Source: a bacterium (GTDB lineage Bacteria; Thermosulfidibacterota; Thermosulfidibacteria; Thermosulfidibacterales; JALWSI01). Taken from it: DNA of 12,518 nt. The DNA is taken from the NCBI GenBank assembly GCA_027080315.1, contig JALWSI010000209.1:1-12518 (forward strand), in the 5' to 3' direction. Both the position numbers and the translations under genes were made by a program. Below, piece by piece: positions 6,408-12,518 of this stretch (the first letter of the stretch is position 1; the number at the start of each line of letters is the position of its first letter). The notes beneath the pieces are model-generated. The model did not search any database and was not told where the DNA came from. It worked only from the letters and a program-made list of their open reading frames with translations.

Positions 6408-8834
6408 TCAACCTTGTTCTTCAAATCTGCTTGCCACCTCAACCAGTTTCTGTGAAAGCTCTGAGAGCTGATTGCTTGCGTTTACCGCCTCTGCTGCGTT
6501 CTGGGCGGTTTCGTTGCTAACCTCGGTTATGCGCATCACATTCTCGCTCACGTTGTTTGCCGCAGCAGATAGCTCTTCTGTTGCTGTGGCTATCTGCATA
6601 ACCATGGATGAAGCTTCTTCAATGCGCTCCAGAATCTCCTGAAAGGCCGCACCAGCGTTGTTTGCCATTTCTGTGGCGGCCTCAACCTCTTTTGAGGTCT
6701 CTTCCATTGCTTTAACCGTCTCTTTCACCCCGTTGTGTATGTTTTCAATGGCGTGTTGCACGCTGCTGGTTGAGTCTGCAGTCTGCTTTGCAAGCTCCTT
6801 CACCTCTGCTGCCACAACTGCAAAGCCTTTACCTGCCTCACCGGCAGAAGCGGCCTCAATGGTGGCGTTAAGGGCCAGAAGGTTGGTCTGACTTGCGATC
6901 TCGCTTATCACGTCAATCACCTTCCCGATCTCTCTACTTCTCTCAGCCAGCTCGTCAATGGACCGAGCCACGGTTTGGGAGACCTCTGAGGTTTTGTTGA
7001 TGCTTTCAACGGTCTCTTCAATCACCTTGCTTCCGGCCACGGTCTTCTCTTTGGCATTATCTGCTACCTGAGCGGTCTCTGCGGCGTTCTTGGCCATCTC
7101 CATGATGGTGGCACTCATCTGTTCAATGGCGGCTGCAATCTGGCTTGCCTCTTGGGACTGCTCTTCTGCTCCGCTGGCCATCTGGTTGAGCGTGGCAGAT
7201 AGCTCCTCTGCTGCTGCAGCCACCTGATTGGCTATCTCTTTCACCTCTTCGGCGGTCTCTTTCATCAGCCTTTGGCTTTCCTCTATTGCCTCCTTTGCCT
7301 TCTTCTCGTCTGTGATGTCCAGAAGAACCTCCATGCATCCAGTCATGTTGCCTTCAAGGTCTGTGAGTTTTCTGGCCCAAACATCAAAGTAGAGAGTCTT
7401 GTCTCCCCTATCTATTACGGCTATGTCTCTTATGGTCTCGTCGCTTTGCATGGCTCGTTTTATTAAACATCTTTCTGTATCACACTGGGCTGTTCTGACT
7501 CTGGAGCCACAGTAGCTTCCAATAAGCTCTTCAGGCCTTTTGCCTACCACCTTTGCGAAGTGTTCGTTGGCAAAGGTTATGTTCAGGTCTTTGTCGGTTA
7601 TGAAGAACGGGGTTGGTATGGCCCTCTTAATGGACTCTCCTTCTCCCACTACTCCGTCCATCATCTTCTGAAGGGCCTTGGCCATTCTTCCAATCTCGTC
7701 TTCACTGTCGGTATGGATCCTCTTGCTCAGGTCACCGTTGGCTATGGCTTCAGACACCTCTACAACCTTGTTCAACTCTCTGGTTATCTTCCAGGATATG
7801 AACAGGAACATTAGCACCAGAACCACCAATGCTCCAAGATTTGCCATGATGAGGCTTCGTTTCTGGTGGCTTAGCATGGTCTCTTCCGCTGCTATGTTCA
7901 CCCCGTAAACCACTATTCCTACCGCTTTACCCTTGTAGTCCTTTAGAGGAATGCCGGTAATGACGGTATTCCCCAGTCTAACGTGTGGCAAAGAACCGTT
8001 TATGGCATTCTGGAAGAAGTCTTGGGGTAGCTTCTTCACCTTTGCCAGGAAGGTGGCCTTATTGGTTGAGGTTATGTAAACGTATCCATCTATTGTGGGG
8101 TGGTTCTGCAGGTCCTTCTTTATTCTCGTGGTTATTGGAAGGAGACTCTCTGACATGAACACCCCCAGGATGTCTTTGGGATTGGTATGCAGATAATGGA
8201 ACACCTCTCTCAAAGGAATGAAGGCCTCTACTGAGCCCAGCACCTTCCCGTTTCTTCCCCATACCGGGGCAACTCCTCTTATTACGAAACCTCCACGCCC
8301 TGCCTCTATTCCCTTCACCGGTTTGTGGTATTTGTTCACATCAAGCACGGTCTGTCTGAAGGATGAGATGTCGTCTGATATGTCCTGTCCACTAAGGGTC
8401 TGGGTCTTTCTCCACACCCTCAGGAAGCTTCTGCCGTTTGGAAGGTGGAAGTGTATGTAGGGCTTGCCCCCTGTAACCCTCTGATACCCTTCTATGTAGG
8501 GGGCTATTATGTTTCTTAAAACCCCTCTTGCCACCTGAACCTGAGAGTCTCTGGGATCATCAATGTTGCCGTTGAGGGCAGTGCGGTAGGCTCGTTCAAC
8601 GTCAGGAAGGCTTGAGAATAGGGCTGCCTCTTTCAAGGCCACATCTGCCAGCGTGTCAATAAGGCCTGTGAATGCCTTGGCCTCGGATTCGGCTTGGGTT
8701 TTAACCCTTGTTATCAGAATATTTTCTGAGGATTTGATTGAAAAGTTTAGCACCAAAGCACCGCACACTATTAGCACCACCACCACGGGTAAAAGAATCT
8801 TGTACTTTATGCTTAGCATCTTCCAGAGTCTCAT
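6408..8834 (-). CDS. Methyl-accepting chemotaxis protein, dCache-HAMP-PAS-signalling domain
   Basis: The largest receptor (808 residues) and probably first gene of the minus-strand operon. First membrane helix about 12-31. The periplasmic region (about 35-325) resembles the dCache_3 type, with [15 protein letters not shown] (128-142), [10 protein letters not shown] (154-163) and [16 protein letters not shown] (176-191). The second helix spans about 328-348 and HAMP follows to about 400 (DEIGRM inside). A PAS domain (401-511) with C442, C451, C456 and C500 comes next, then a signalling hairpin with tip near [11 protein letters not shown] (646-656). The C-terminal 404 aligned residues match the middle receptor without gaps, while the periplasmic domains are unrelated. 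Conserved methylation-type sites include E571 (AAIEQMSAT). There is no CheR-tethering pentapeptide at the end. AGGAGG lies eight bases before the ATG at 8834, and an inverted repeat abuts that site. The shared PAS-signalling unit suggests both receptors report a common cytoplasmic cue plus separate external ligands, which is inference. Confidence 0.93.
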   Translation of the reverse strand: MRLWKMLSIKYKILLPVVVVLIVCGALVLNFSIKSSENILITRVKTQAESEAKAFTGLIDTLADVALKEAALFSSLPDVERAYRTALNGNIDDPRDSQVQVARGVLRNIIAPYIEGYQRVTGGKPYIHFHLPNGRSFLRVWRKTQTLSGQDISDDISSFRQTVLDVNKYHKPVKGIEAGRGGFVIRGVAPVWGRNGKVLGSVEAFIPLREVFHYLHTNPKDILGVFMSESLLPITTRIKKDLQNHPTIDGYVYITSTNKATFLAKVKKLPQDFFQNAINGSLPHVRLGNTVITGIPLKDYKGKAVGIVVYGVNIAAEETMLSHQKRSLIMANLGALVVLVLMFLFISWKITRELNKVVEVSEAIANGDLSKRIHTDSEDEIGRMAKALQKMMDGVVGEGESIKRAIPTPFFITDKDLNITFANEHFAKVVGKRPEELIGSYCGSRVRTAQCDTERCLIKRAMQSDETIRDIAVIDRGDKTLYFDVWARKLTDLEGNMTGCMEVLLDITDEKKAKEAIEESQRLMKETAEEVKEIANQVAAAAEELSATLNQMASGAEEQSQEASQIAAAIEQMSATIMEMAKNAAETAQVADNAKEKTVAGSKVIEETVESINKTSEVSQTVARSIDELAERSREIGKVIDVISEIASQTNLLALNATIEAASAGEAGKGFAVVAAEVKELAKQTADSTSSVQHAIENIHNGVKETVKAMEETSKEVEAATEMANNAGAAFQEILERIEEASSMVMQIATATEELSAAANNVSENVMRITEVSNETAQNAAEAVNASNQLSELSQKLVEVASRFEEQG
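6817..6896. repeat. 80-base tract identical to 4686-4765 (copy 2)
   Basis: Direct-repeat partner of the tract in the middle receptor, in the same orientation 2,131 bases away. Because the repeats are direct, recombination between them could fuse the two receptors and delete one periplasmic sensor. Confidence 0.9.
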
Positions 8835-8850
8835 CTTAACTTCCTCCTTT

Positions 8851-8869
8851 CAACCGCTGGGTTCGGTTG
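8851..8869 (-). promoter_or_regulatory. Inverted repeat just upstream of the first receptor's ribosome site
   Basis: CAACCG (8851-8856) and CGGTTG (8864-8869) flank a seven-base loop. In the minus-strand transcript this six-bp hairpin would end two bases before the AGGAGG of the receptor starting at 8834. It could be an operator or a leader hairpin influencing translation. The arms are short, so chance remains possible. Confidence 0.35.
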
Positions 8870-8927
8870 TTAACTTTGTCCCTTTTGCCATCTTGAATAT
8901 TACACGCACTCTCTACCTTTACAGCGA

Positions 8928-8956
8928 TTGATGCTCTGGGGTCAATACCTTATGGT
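8928..8956 (+). promoter_or_regulatory. Candidate sigma-70-type promoter for the cbi operon
   Basis: TTGATG (8928-8933) and TATGGT (8951-8956) are separated by exactly 17 bases. Each matches four of six consensus positions. Transcription would start near 8963, about 48 bases before cbiA. The boxes are weak, so this is only a candidate. Confidence 0.28.
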
Positions 8957-8968
8957 TATGTGTAAACT

Positions 8969-8979
8969 TTGATTATCAA
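8969..8979. promoter_or_regulatory. Palindrome TTGAT-T-ATCAA in the cbiA leader
   Basis: A perfect five-base inverted repeat around a single T lies just after the predicted start of the cbi transcript. It is placed where a repressor could act. The half-sites resemble those of FNR/CRP-type operators (TTGAT-N4-ATCAA), but the spacing is wrong for that family. Function unknown. Confidence 0.3.
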
Positions 8980-9010
8980 CCTATGAGCTTTTGAAAACCA
9001 TGGGAGAGAT

Positions 9011-10354
9011 ATGAAGACGAATAAAACCGTAAAGGCTGTTGTAGTTGCCGGTGTCTCCAGCGGTTCGGGTAAGACCACCGTTGTGGGTGCCATTGTGTCT
9101 GAGCTTGTGGCCCGGGGACTGTCGGTTCAGGTTTACAAGGTGGGCCCCGATTACATTGACCCGGGGCACCACCGTGCCATCACAGGTCGTCCCGTGCACT
9201 CTTTGGACATATGGATGATGGGGGAGGATGGGGTTAGGGCCAATTTCTTCAAAGGATTAGCGGGAGCAGAGGTGGCGGTGGTTGAGGGTGTTGGAGGGCT
9301 CTTTGACGGCATGGGAACCACGGAGCTTGCCAGCACCGCTCAGGTGGCGAAGCTGCTGGGTTTGCCTGTGGTGCTGGTGGCAGACGCCTGGGGTATGTCC
9401 CGCTCCGCGGCGGCACTAATTAAGGGATTCAAAGAGTTTGATCCTGATCTTAACCTTGCAGGGGTGATCTTCAATCTCGTTGGCAGCTCCGGACACGCCT
9501 CACTTCTGGAGCGCTCCCTTGAACCTGTTGGGGTGCCTTTTTTGGGGTACCTGCTGCGCAGAAAGGAGGGGGCTATCCCCGAGAGACACCTTGGGCTCAG
9601 GCTTGCCCAGGAGCTGGACTGGGAGAAAAGAATGGGAGTGTTGCAGGAGCTTGCCCGGAATATCCAGGTTGATGGGCTATTTCAGCTTGCAAAGGAGATT
9701 CAGCCTTTCTCCTCAACCCCCCCGTGGATCTCTGAGCCCTTGGGTCCTTTGAAGATCGCCGTTGCAAAAGACGCGGCCTTTGCCTTTCTCTACCATGAGA
9801 GCCTTGAGGCCATGAAGGAGGCAGGTGGGGAGCTGCTCTTCTTCAGCCCCACAAAAGGGGAGGGTATTCCCCCTGAGGCAGAGGCCCTCTACCTGCCCGG
9901 GGGGTATCCTGAGCTTTACGGCGAAGCGTTGGAGTCAAACCGGGCTTTCAGAAAAGATGTGCATGAGATGGTGGCTGGCAACTGCCCCATTTACGCTGAA
10001 TGTGGAGGGCTGATCTACCTTGCAAACAGGGTTGAATACAAAGGACGGGTCTTTCGTATGGGGGAGGTGTTTCCTCTGGAGATCTCATTTGGAGGCAGGC
10101 CCTTACTGGGGTATGCAAGGGGAGAGGCAAGTGAGGCCCATCCATTTCTAAAAACTGGTCAGGAGGTTAAGGGGCATGTGTTCCACTACTCGGTGGCTAA
10201 GGTGAATGGTGAGGTGCAAAACGCCTATCGCCTTCACGTGCCCACCAGAGGGGTAGAGATTGAAGAGGGGTATGTGAAGAAGAAGGCCATGGCCAGCTAC
10301 CTTCATCTCAACCTGGCCTTTGCCCACGAGCTTTTGGCTGGCCTCTGGGGGTAG
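9011..10354 (+). CDS. cbiA: Cobyrinic acid a,c-diamide synthase
   Basis: This enzyme uses ATP and glutamine to amidate the a and c side chains of (cobalt-)cobyrinic acid in cobalamin synthesis. The 447 residues are full length for the family. The N-terminal ATP-binding half has the P-loop GVSSGSGKT (14-22), then KVGPDYIDPGHH (43-54) and VEGVGGLFDG (91-100). The C-terminal class I glutamine amidotransferase half has LPGGYPELY (295-303), the nucleophile Cys331 in YAECGGLIYLA, and GHVFHYS (388-394). The final ASYLHLN (428-434) holds the expected catalytic His432. Many relatives read HLH where this one has HLN. The ATG at 9011 has GGGAG four bases upstream. The next gene starts two bases after its stop, making it the first gene of a tight corrin operon. 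The name cobB is used for the aerobic-pathway equivalent. The neighbouring cbiD and cbiE point to the anaerobic route. Confidence 0.93.
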   Translation: MKTNKTVKAVVVAGVSSGSGKTTVVGAIVSELVARGLSVQVYKVGPDYIDPGHHRAITGRPVHSLDIWMMGEDGVRANFFKGLAGAEVAVVEGVGGLFDGMGTTELASTAQVAKLLGLPVVLVADAWGMSRSAAALIKGFKEFDPDLNLAGVIFNLVGSSGHASLLERSLEPVGVPFLGYLLRRKEGAIPERHLGLRLAQELDWEKRMGVLQELARNIQVDGLFQLAKEIQPFSSTPPWISEPLGPLKIAVAKDAAFAFLYHESLEAMKEAGGELLFFSPTKGEGIPPEAEALYLPGGYPELYGEALESNRAFRKDVHEMVAGNCPIYAECGGLIYLANRVEYKGRVFRMGEVFPLEISFGGRPLLGYARGEASEAHPFLKTGQEVKGHVFHYSVAKVNGEVQNAYRLHVPTRGVEIEEGYVKKKAMASYLHLNLAFAHELLAGLWG

Positions 10355-10356
10355 CT

Positions 10357-10839
10357 GTGGAGAAGAACAGCGAGGCCATCTGGGTTCCCCTTCACTTCAG
10401 TCTGAAAGATAAACCGTGCCTCTTCGTTGGTGGAGGAGCTGTGAACGAGAGGCGTATTCTCTCTATTCTTCCCAGCAAAGCCATGATTATCCTTGTGGCA
10501 CCTGAGATCACCCCAAAGCTGGCGGAGCTTGCCCACCAGGGTGAGATTGAGTGGCGCAGAAGGCCTTTTTTGCCTGAAGACGCTAAAGGGGCCTTTCTCG
10601 CCTTTGTTGCCGTGAATGGCGATCCTACCCCCATAGTGGAGGTCCTAAAAAACAAGGGAGTGCTGGTGAACCTCGCCTCTGCAGGCAGAGAGGGGGACTT
10701 TCTGGTGCCCTATGTGATCAGGGAAGGGGATGTTGTGGTGTCGGTCTCAACCTCTGGTCGTGACCCTGCCTTCACCAAAAGGCTTGGCCGCTGGTTGAGG
10801 GAGAAGATCTTTTCCTTTTTGAGAGAAGAGACCGGTTGA
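10357..10839 (+). CDS. Precorrin-2 dehydrogenase (SirC/Met8-like siroheme and corrin enzyme)
   Basis: Enzymes of this family oxidise precorrin-2 to sirohydrochlorin with NAD+, the branch-point precursor for siroheme and for anaerobic cobalamin. The 160-residue protein matches the short SirC/CysG-N-terminal form. It shows the dinucleotide-binding CLFVGGGAVNERR (21-33; usual form VGGGxVAxRK), AVNGD (85-89) and VNLAS (104-108). The hallmark GDFLVPYVIREGDVVVSVST (113-132) is followed by SGRDPAFTKRLG. The start is GTG, two bases after the cbiA stop, with GGGGG five bases upstream inside the cbiA end, so translation is probably coupled. Location within the corrin operon supports a role in supplying sirohydrochlorin. 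Whether it also inserts metal, as yeast Met8p does, cannot be told from sequence. Confidence 0.88.
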   Translation: MEKNSEAIWVPLHFSLKDKPCLFVGGGAVNERRILSILPSKAMIILVAPEITPKLAELAHQGEIEWRRRPFLPEDAKGAFLAFVAVNGDPTPIVEVLKNKGVLVNLASAGREGDFLVPYVIREGDVVVSVSTSGRDPAFTKRLGRWLREKIFSFLREETG

Positions 10840-10848
10840 GGGCTGGGT

Positions 10849-11856
10849 TTGGGTAAAGGCAGAGGGGAGAGGTTTTACACCACCGGCGTTTGGGCTGCAG
10901 TTGCTGCAAAGGGGGCGGTCTTTTCTCTCTTTGGTCGTAAGGTTGAAGAGGTGGATGTTTGCATTCCAACGGGGGAGAGGGTGACTCTGCCTCTTGCCTC
11001 TGTCTATTGCCAGCGGGGTTCAGGCTGGGCTCAGGTGAAGAAGAGGGGTGGCGAGGCCCAGGACGTTACCAATGGCCTGGTGATTGAGGCCACGGCCCGT
11101 TTCTCTGAGAGAGCCGTGATGGTTTCAGGGGGCAGGGGAGTGGGCGTGGTGACAAAAAAGGGGCTGAAGGTTCCTGTGAACGAACCTGCCATAAATCCAG
11201 TTCCCCGCATCACCATCCTGAGGGCCATTGGCGAGGCCTTAGTGGAAGTTGGTTCAAACAGGGGAATTGAGGTGGTGATTGAGGTTCCCAGAGGTGAAGA
11301 GCTTGCCCTGCAGACCGCCAATCCCAGATTGGGCATAGCTGGAGGCATTTCTATTCTGGGCACAAGGGGTACGGTGGTGCCCTACTCAACAAAGTCCTTT
11401 CTTGACTCCATGAGGGTTGAGCTAAAGGTGGCTCGGGCCCAGGGCTTGAGAGAAGTGGTACTCACGCCGGGGAGGTCTTCAAGAGAGAGGGTTGAGAGGC
11501 TTCTGACCCACCTGCCGCGATTCGCCTTTGTTGAGATGGGCGATTTTGTGGCTTTTGCTGCAAGAGAGGCGGGCAGGCTTGGGTTTGAGCTATTGCACCT
11601 TGCGGCCCAGCCAGGCAAGATGGCCAAGGTGGCCATGGGGTTTAAGAACACCCATGCAAGGCGGCATCCGATGGACATGGTGAGACTGGCGGAGATGTTG
11701 GGTATTCAAGAGGTGGCTAAGATGAACACGGCGCGAGAGGCCTACTTGTTTACCGGTGGCGAGGGTTGGGAGAGGGTCACCACCATTGCCGCCCAGAACC
11801 TCTCTGAGTGGGCAGGGGGAGTTGCCGTTAAGCCCCACCTTCTGCCTCCGGAGTGA
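10849..11856 (+). CDS. cbiD: Cobalt-precorrin-5B (C1)-methyltransferase
   Basis: CbiD transfers a methyl group from S-adenosylmethionine to C1 of the contracted corrin ring in the anaerobic cobalamin pathway. Recognisable family segments occur in order: YTTGVWAAVAAKGA (10-23; usually YTTGTxAAAAAKAA), VKKRGGEAQDVTNGL (63-77), GRGVGVVTKKGL (95-106), EPAINPVPR (112-120) and NPRLGIAGGISILGTRG (158-174). At 335 residues it is somewhat shorter than the usual 350-380. The start is taken as TTG at 10849 because GAGGG lies six bases upstream, overlapping the end of the previous gene, and no ATG or GTG precedes the first conserved motif. The first motif lacks the common leading Arg-x-Gly and reads V-W in place of T-x. 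The gene lies nine bases after the precorrin-2 dehydrogenase gene and four bases before cbiE. Confidence 0.92.
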   Translation: MGKGRGERFYTTGVWAAVAAKGAVFSLFGRKVEEVDVCIPTGERVTLPLASVYCQRGSGWAQVKKRGGEAQDVTNGLVIEATARFSERAVMVSGGRGVGVVTKKGLKVPVNEPAINPVPRITILRAIGEALVEVGSNRGIEVVIEVPRGEELALQTANPRLGIAGGISILGTRGTVVPYSTKSFLDSMRVELKVARAQGLREVVLTPGRSSRERVERLLTHLPRFAFVEMGDFVAFAAREAGRLGFELLHLAAQPGKMAKVAMGFKNTHARRHPMDMVRLAEMLGIQEVAKMNTAREAYLFTGGEGWERVTTIAAQNLSEWAGGVAVKPHLLPPE

Positions 11857-11860
11857 TGGC

Positions 11861-12518
11861 ATGGGCAGGGTGTTTGTAATAGGAGTCTCTCAGGCTTTTC
11901 CTCCAAAGCTGCCCTCTGCCTCCACCCTTGTGGGCTCAAAGGCCCATTTAGATCTCTATCCCCACTTTGAGGGAGAGAGGCTTCTGTTGAAGCCTCCCTT
12001 TGAACCGCTCTTCTCAAAGCTGGAGGAGAGGCTTGAAGAGGGGGACGTGGTGGTTCTGGCCACAGGGGATCCCCTTTTCTACGGCATAGCCCAGATGGTG
12101 GTGAACCGTTTTGGAAAAGAGAGGGTGGAGGTGATCCCCAATCTTAGCTACATGCAGCTCGCCTTTGCAAGGATGGGAGTTACTTGGCAGGAGGCAGGGT
12201 TCTTCTCACTTCACGGCAGGGGATTCAAGGGGTTCCTCAGGGCCCTTACCCTCGCCAAGAGGCATCTCTTTCTCTTCACAGACCCTGAGAACAGCCCTGG
12301 CAGATTGGGGAGGCATCTCGTTGATTGCCAGGTGAGTGGGGTTAAGCTCTGGGTCTTCTCCCGTCTGGGCATGCCTGATGAGGAGGTGATCTCACTTTCC
12401 CCATCTGAGGCAGCAGACCGTGAATTTGCCGAGCCCAACTGCGTGGTTTTGGAGAAGGAGAGGGAAGTGGCTCCAAGGGTCTTTCTTCCTGACTCAGAGT
12501 TCAGAACCGCCTCGGGGC
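11861..12518 (+). CDS. cbiE: Cobalt-precorrin-7 (C5)-methyltransferase, probably fused to CbiT; 3' end outside window
   Basis: The frame is open to the right edge (219 complete codons). CbiE methylates C5 of the corrin ring with S-adenosylmethionine. CbiT methylates C15 and decarboxylates the C12 side chain. CbiE-type motifs are LATGDPLFYGIA (66-77), VEVIPNLSYMQLAFARMG (89-106), FFSLHGR (114-120) and LFTDPENSPG (138-147). FSRLGMPDEEV (166-176) and NCVVLEKE (193-200) follow. The last visible residues, FLPDSEFRTASG, correspond to the linker that opens CbiT in CobL-type fusions (commonly PD-x-EF then TKxEVR), so a CbiET fusion is likely but its body is not seen. The N-terminus is odd: MGRVFVIGVSQAFPPKLPSA lacks the GxGPG loop of relatives, and the segment up to VGSKAHL is about eight residues short. 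ATG at 11861 has GGAG seven bases upstream. Confidence 0.88.
   Translation, partial: MGRVFVIGVSQAFPPKLPSASTLVGSKAHLDLYPHFEGERLLLKPPFEPLFSKLEERLEEGDVVVLATGDPLFYGIAQMVVNRFGKERVEVIPNLSYMQLAFARMGVTWQEAGFFSLHGRGFKGFLRALTLAKRHLFLFTDPENSPGRLGRHLVDCQVSGVKLWVFSRLGMPDEEVISLSPSEAADREFAEPNCVVLEKEREVAPRVFLPDSEFRTASG

Larger units (their letters stand above)
8835..9010. other. Divergent intergenic region between receptor operon and cbi operon
   Basis: This 176-base region must hold promoters for both directions. It contains the receptor ribosome site (AGGAGG complement at 8843-8848), the inverted repeat at 8851-8869, a candidate cbiA promoter at 8928-8956 and the palindrome at 8969-8979. I see no cobalamin riboswitch, as no B12-box is present. 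I also see no convincing flagellar-type (sigma-28) promoter facing the receptors. Confidence 0.6.

Noticed and set aside
4283-8834. Haem-binding PAS of the c-type (CxxCH) kind in the receptors
   Set aside because: The PAS cysteines are spaced C-x8-C and C-x4-C with no CxxCH, and the domain follows HAMP, so it is cytoplasmic.
8870-9010. Cobalamin riboswitch upstream of cbiA
   Set aside because: No B12-box-like sequence is visible and the leader is short for a full aptamer plus expression platform.
8835-9010. Sigma-28 (flagellar) promoter for the receptor operon
   Set aside because: A TAAAGG followed by GCGTGTAA occurs on the minus strand, but the spacing is about ten rather than fifteen bases and the -10 match is poor.
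1-12518. Mobile elements, CRISPR arrays, tRNA or rRNA genes, defence or toxin-antitoxin genes
   Set aside because: Nearly all sequence is explained by recognised housekeeping, receptor and corrin genes, and no repeats with spacers, transposase motifs or RNA-gene signatures were seen.

Overview
The window looks like chromosomal DNA from a free-living, motile, anaerobic or facultative bacterium with a cobalamin pathway of the anaerobic type. Pointers are a Rex redox regulator beside ATP synthase genes, atpB-atpE standing apart from any F1 genes, a c-subunit with a cleavable-looking leader, three chemoreceptors, and cbi-type corrin genes. This combination fits the Desulfobacterota or a related deep-branching anaerobic lineage, but that placement is an inference from gene style, not a computed phylogeny. 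There are no transposases, phage genes, tRNAs, rRNAs or CRISPR repeats, and no gene is visibly broken. The two edge genes are cut only by the window.

Layout. (1) Bases 1-1026, plus strand: the end of atpB, then atpE, closed by a strong intrinsic terminator. (2) Bases 1027-2280, plus strand: rex and pyrE, overlapping by four bases, with a possible Rex operator in front of rex. (3) Bases 2281-2369: a perfect 28-bp palindrome that serves as a shared terminator for converging transcription. (4) Bases 2370-8834, minus strand: three tandem methyl-accepting chemotaxis proteins, transcribed in the order 8834 to 2370. (5) Bases 8835-9010: a divergent intergenic region. (6) Bases 9011-12518, plus strand: a tight corrin operon of cbiA, a precorrin-2 dehydrogenase gene, cbiD and the start of cbiE, probably a cbiE-cbiT fusion that runs off the window.

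How the genes work together. The F0 genes encode the proton-conducting part of ATP synthase. Rex senses the NADH/NAD+ ratio and probably links respiration to gene expression. PyrE makes orotidine monophosphate for pyrimidine synthesis. The receptors feed environmental or redox signals to a CheA/CheW array encoded elsewhere. Two of them share one cytoplasmic module (PAS with a cysteine cluster plus signalling hairpin) joined to different periplasmic sensors. The third has a PilJ/NarX-like sensor and a hairpin five heptads longer per arm. The last operon carries steps from precorrin-2 through ring contraction-stage methylations and side-chain amidation towards cobyrinic acid a,c-diamide.

No clearly new system is visible. 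The best leads are the receptor cluster (shared cysteine PAS, two hairpin length classes, recent duplication or conversion) and the divergent N-terminus of CbiE.
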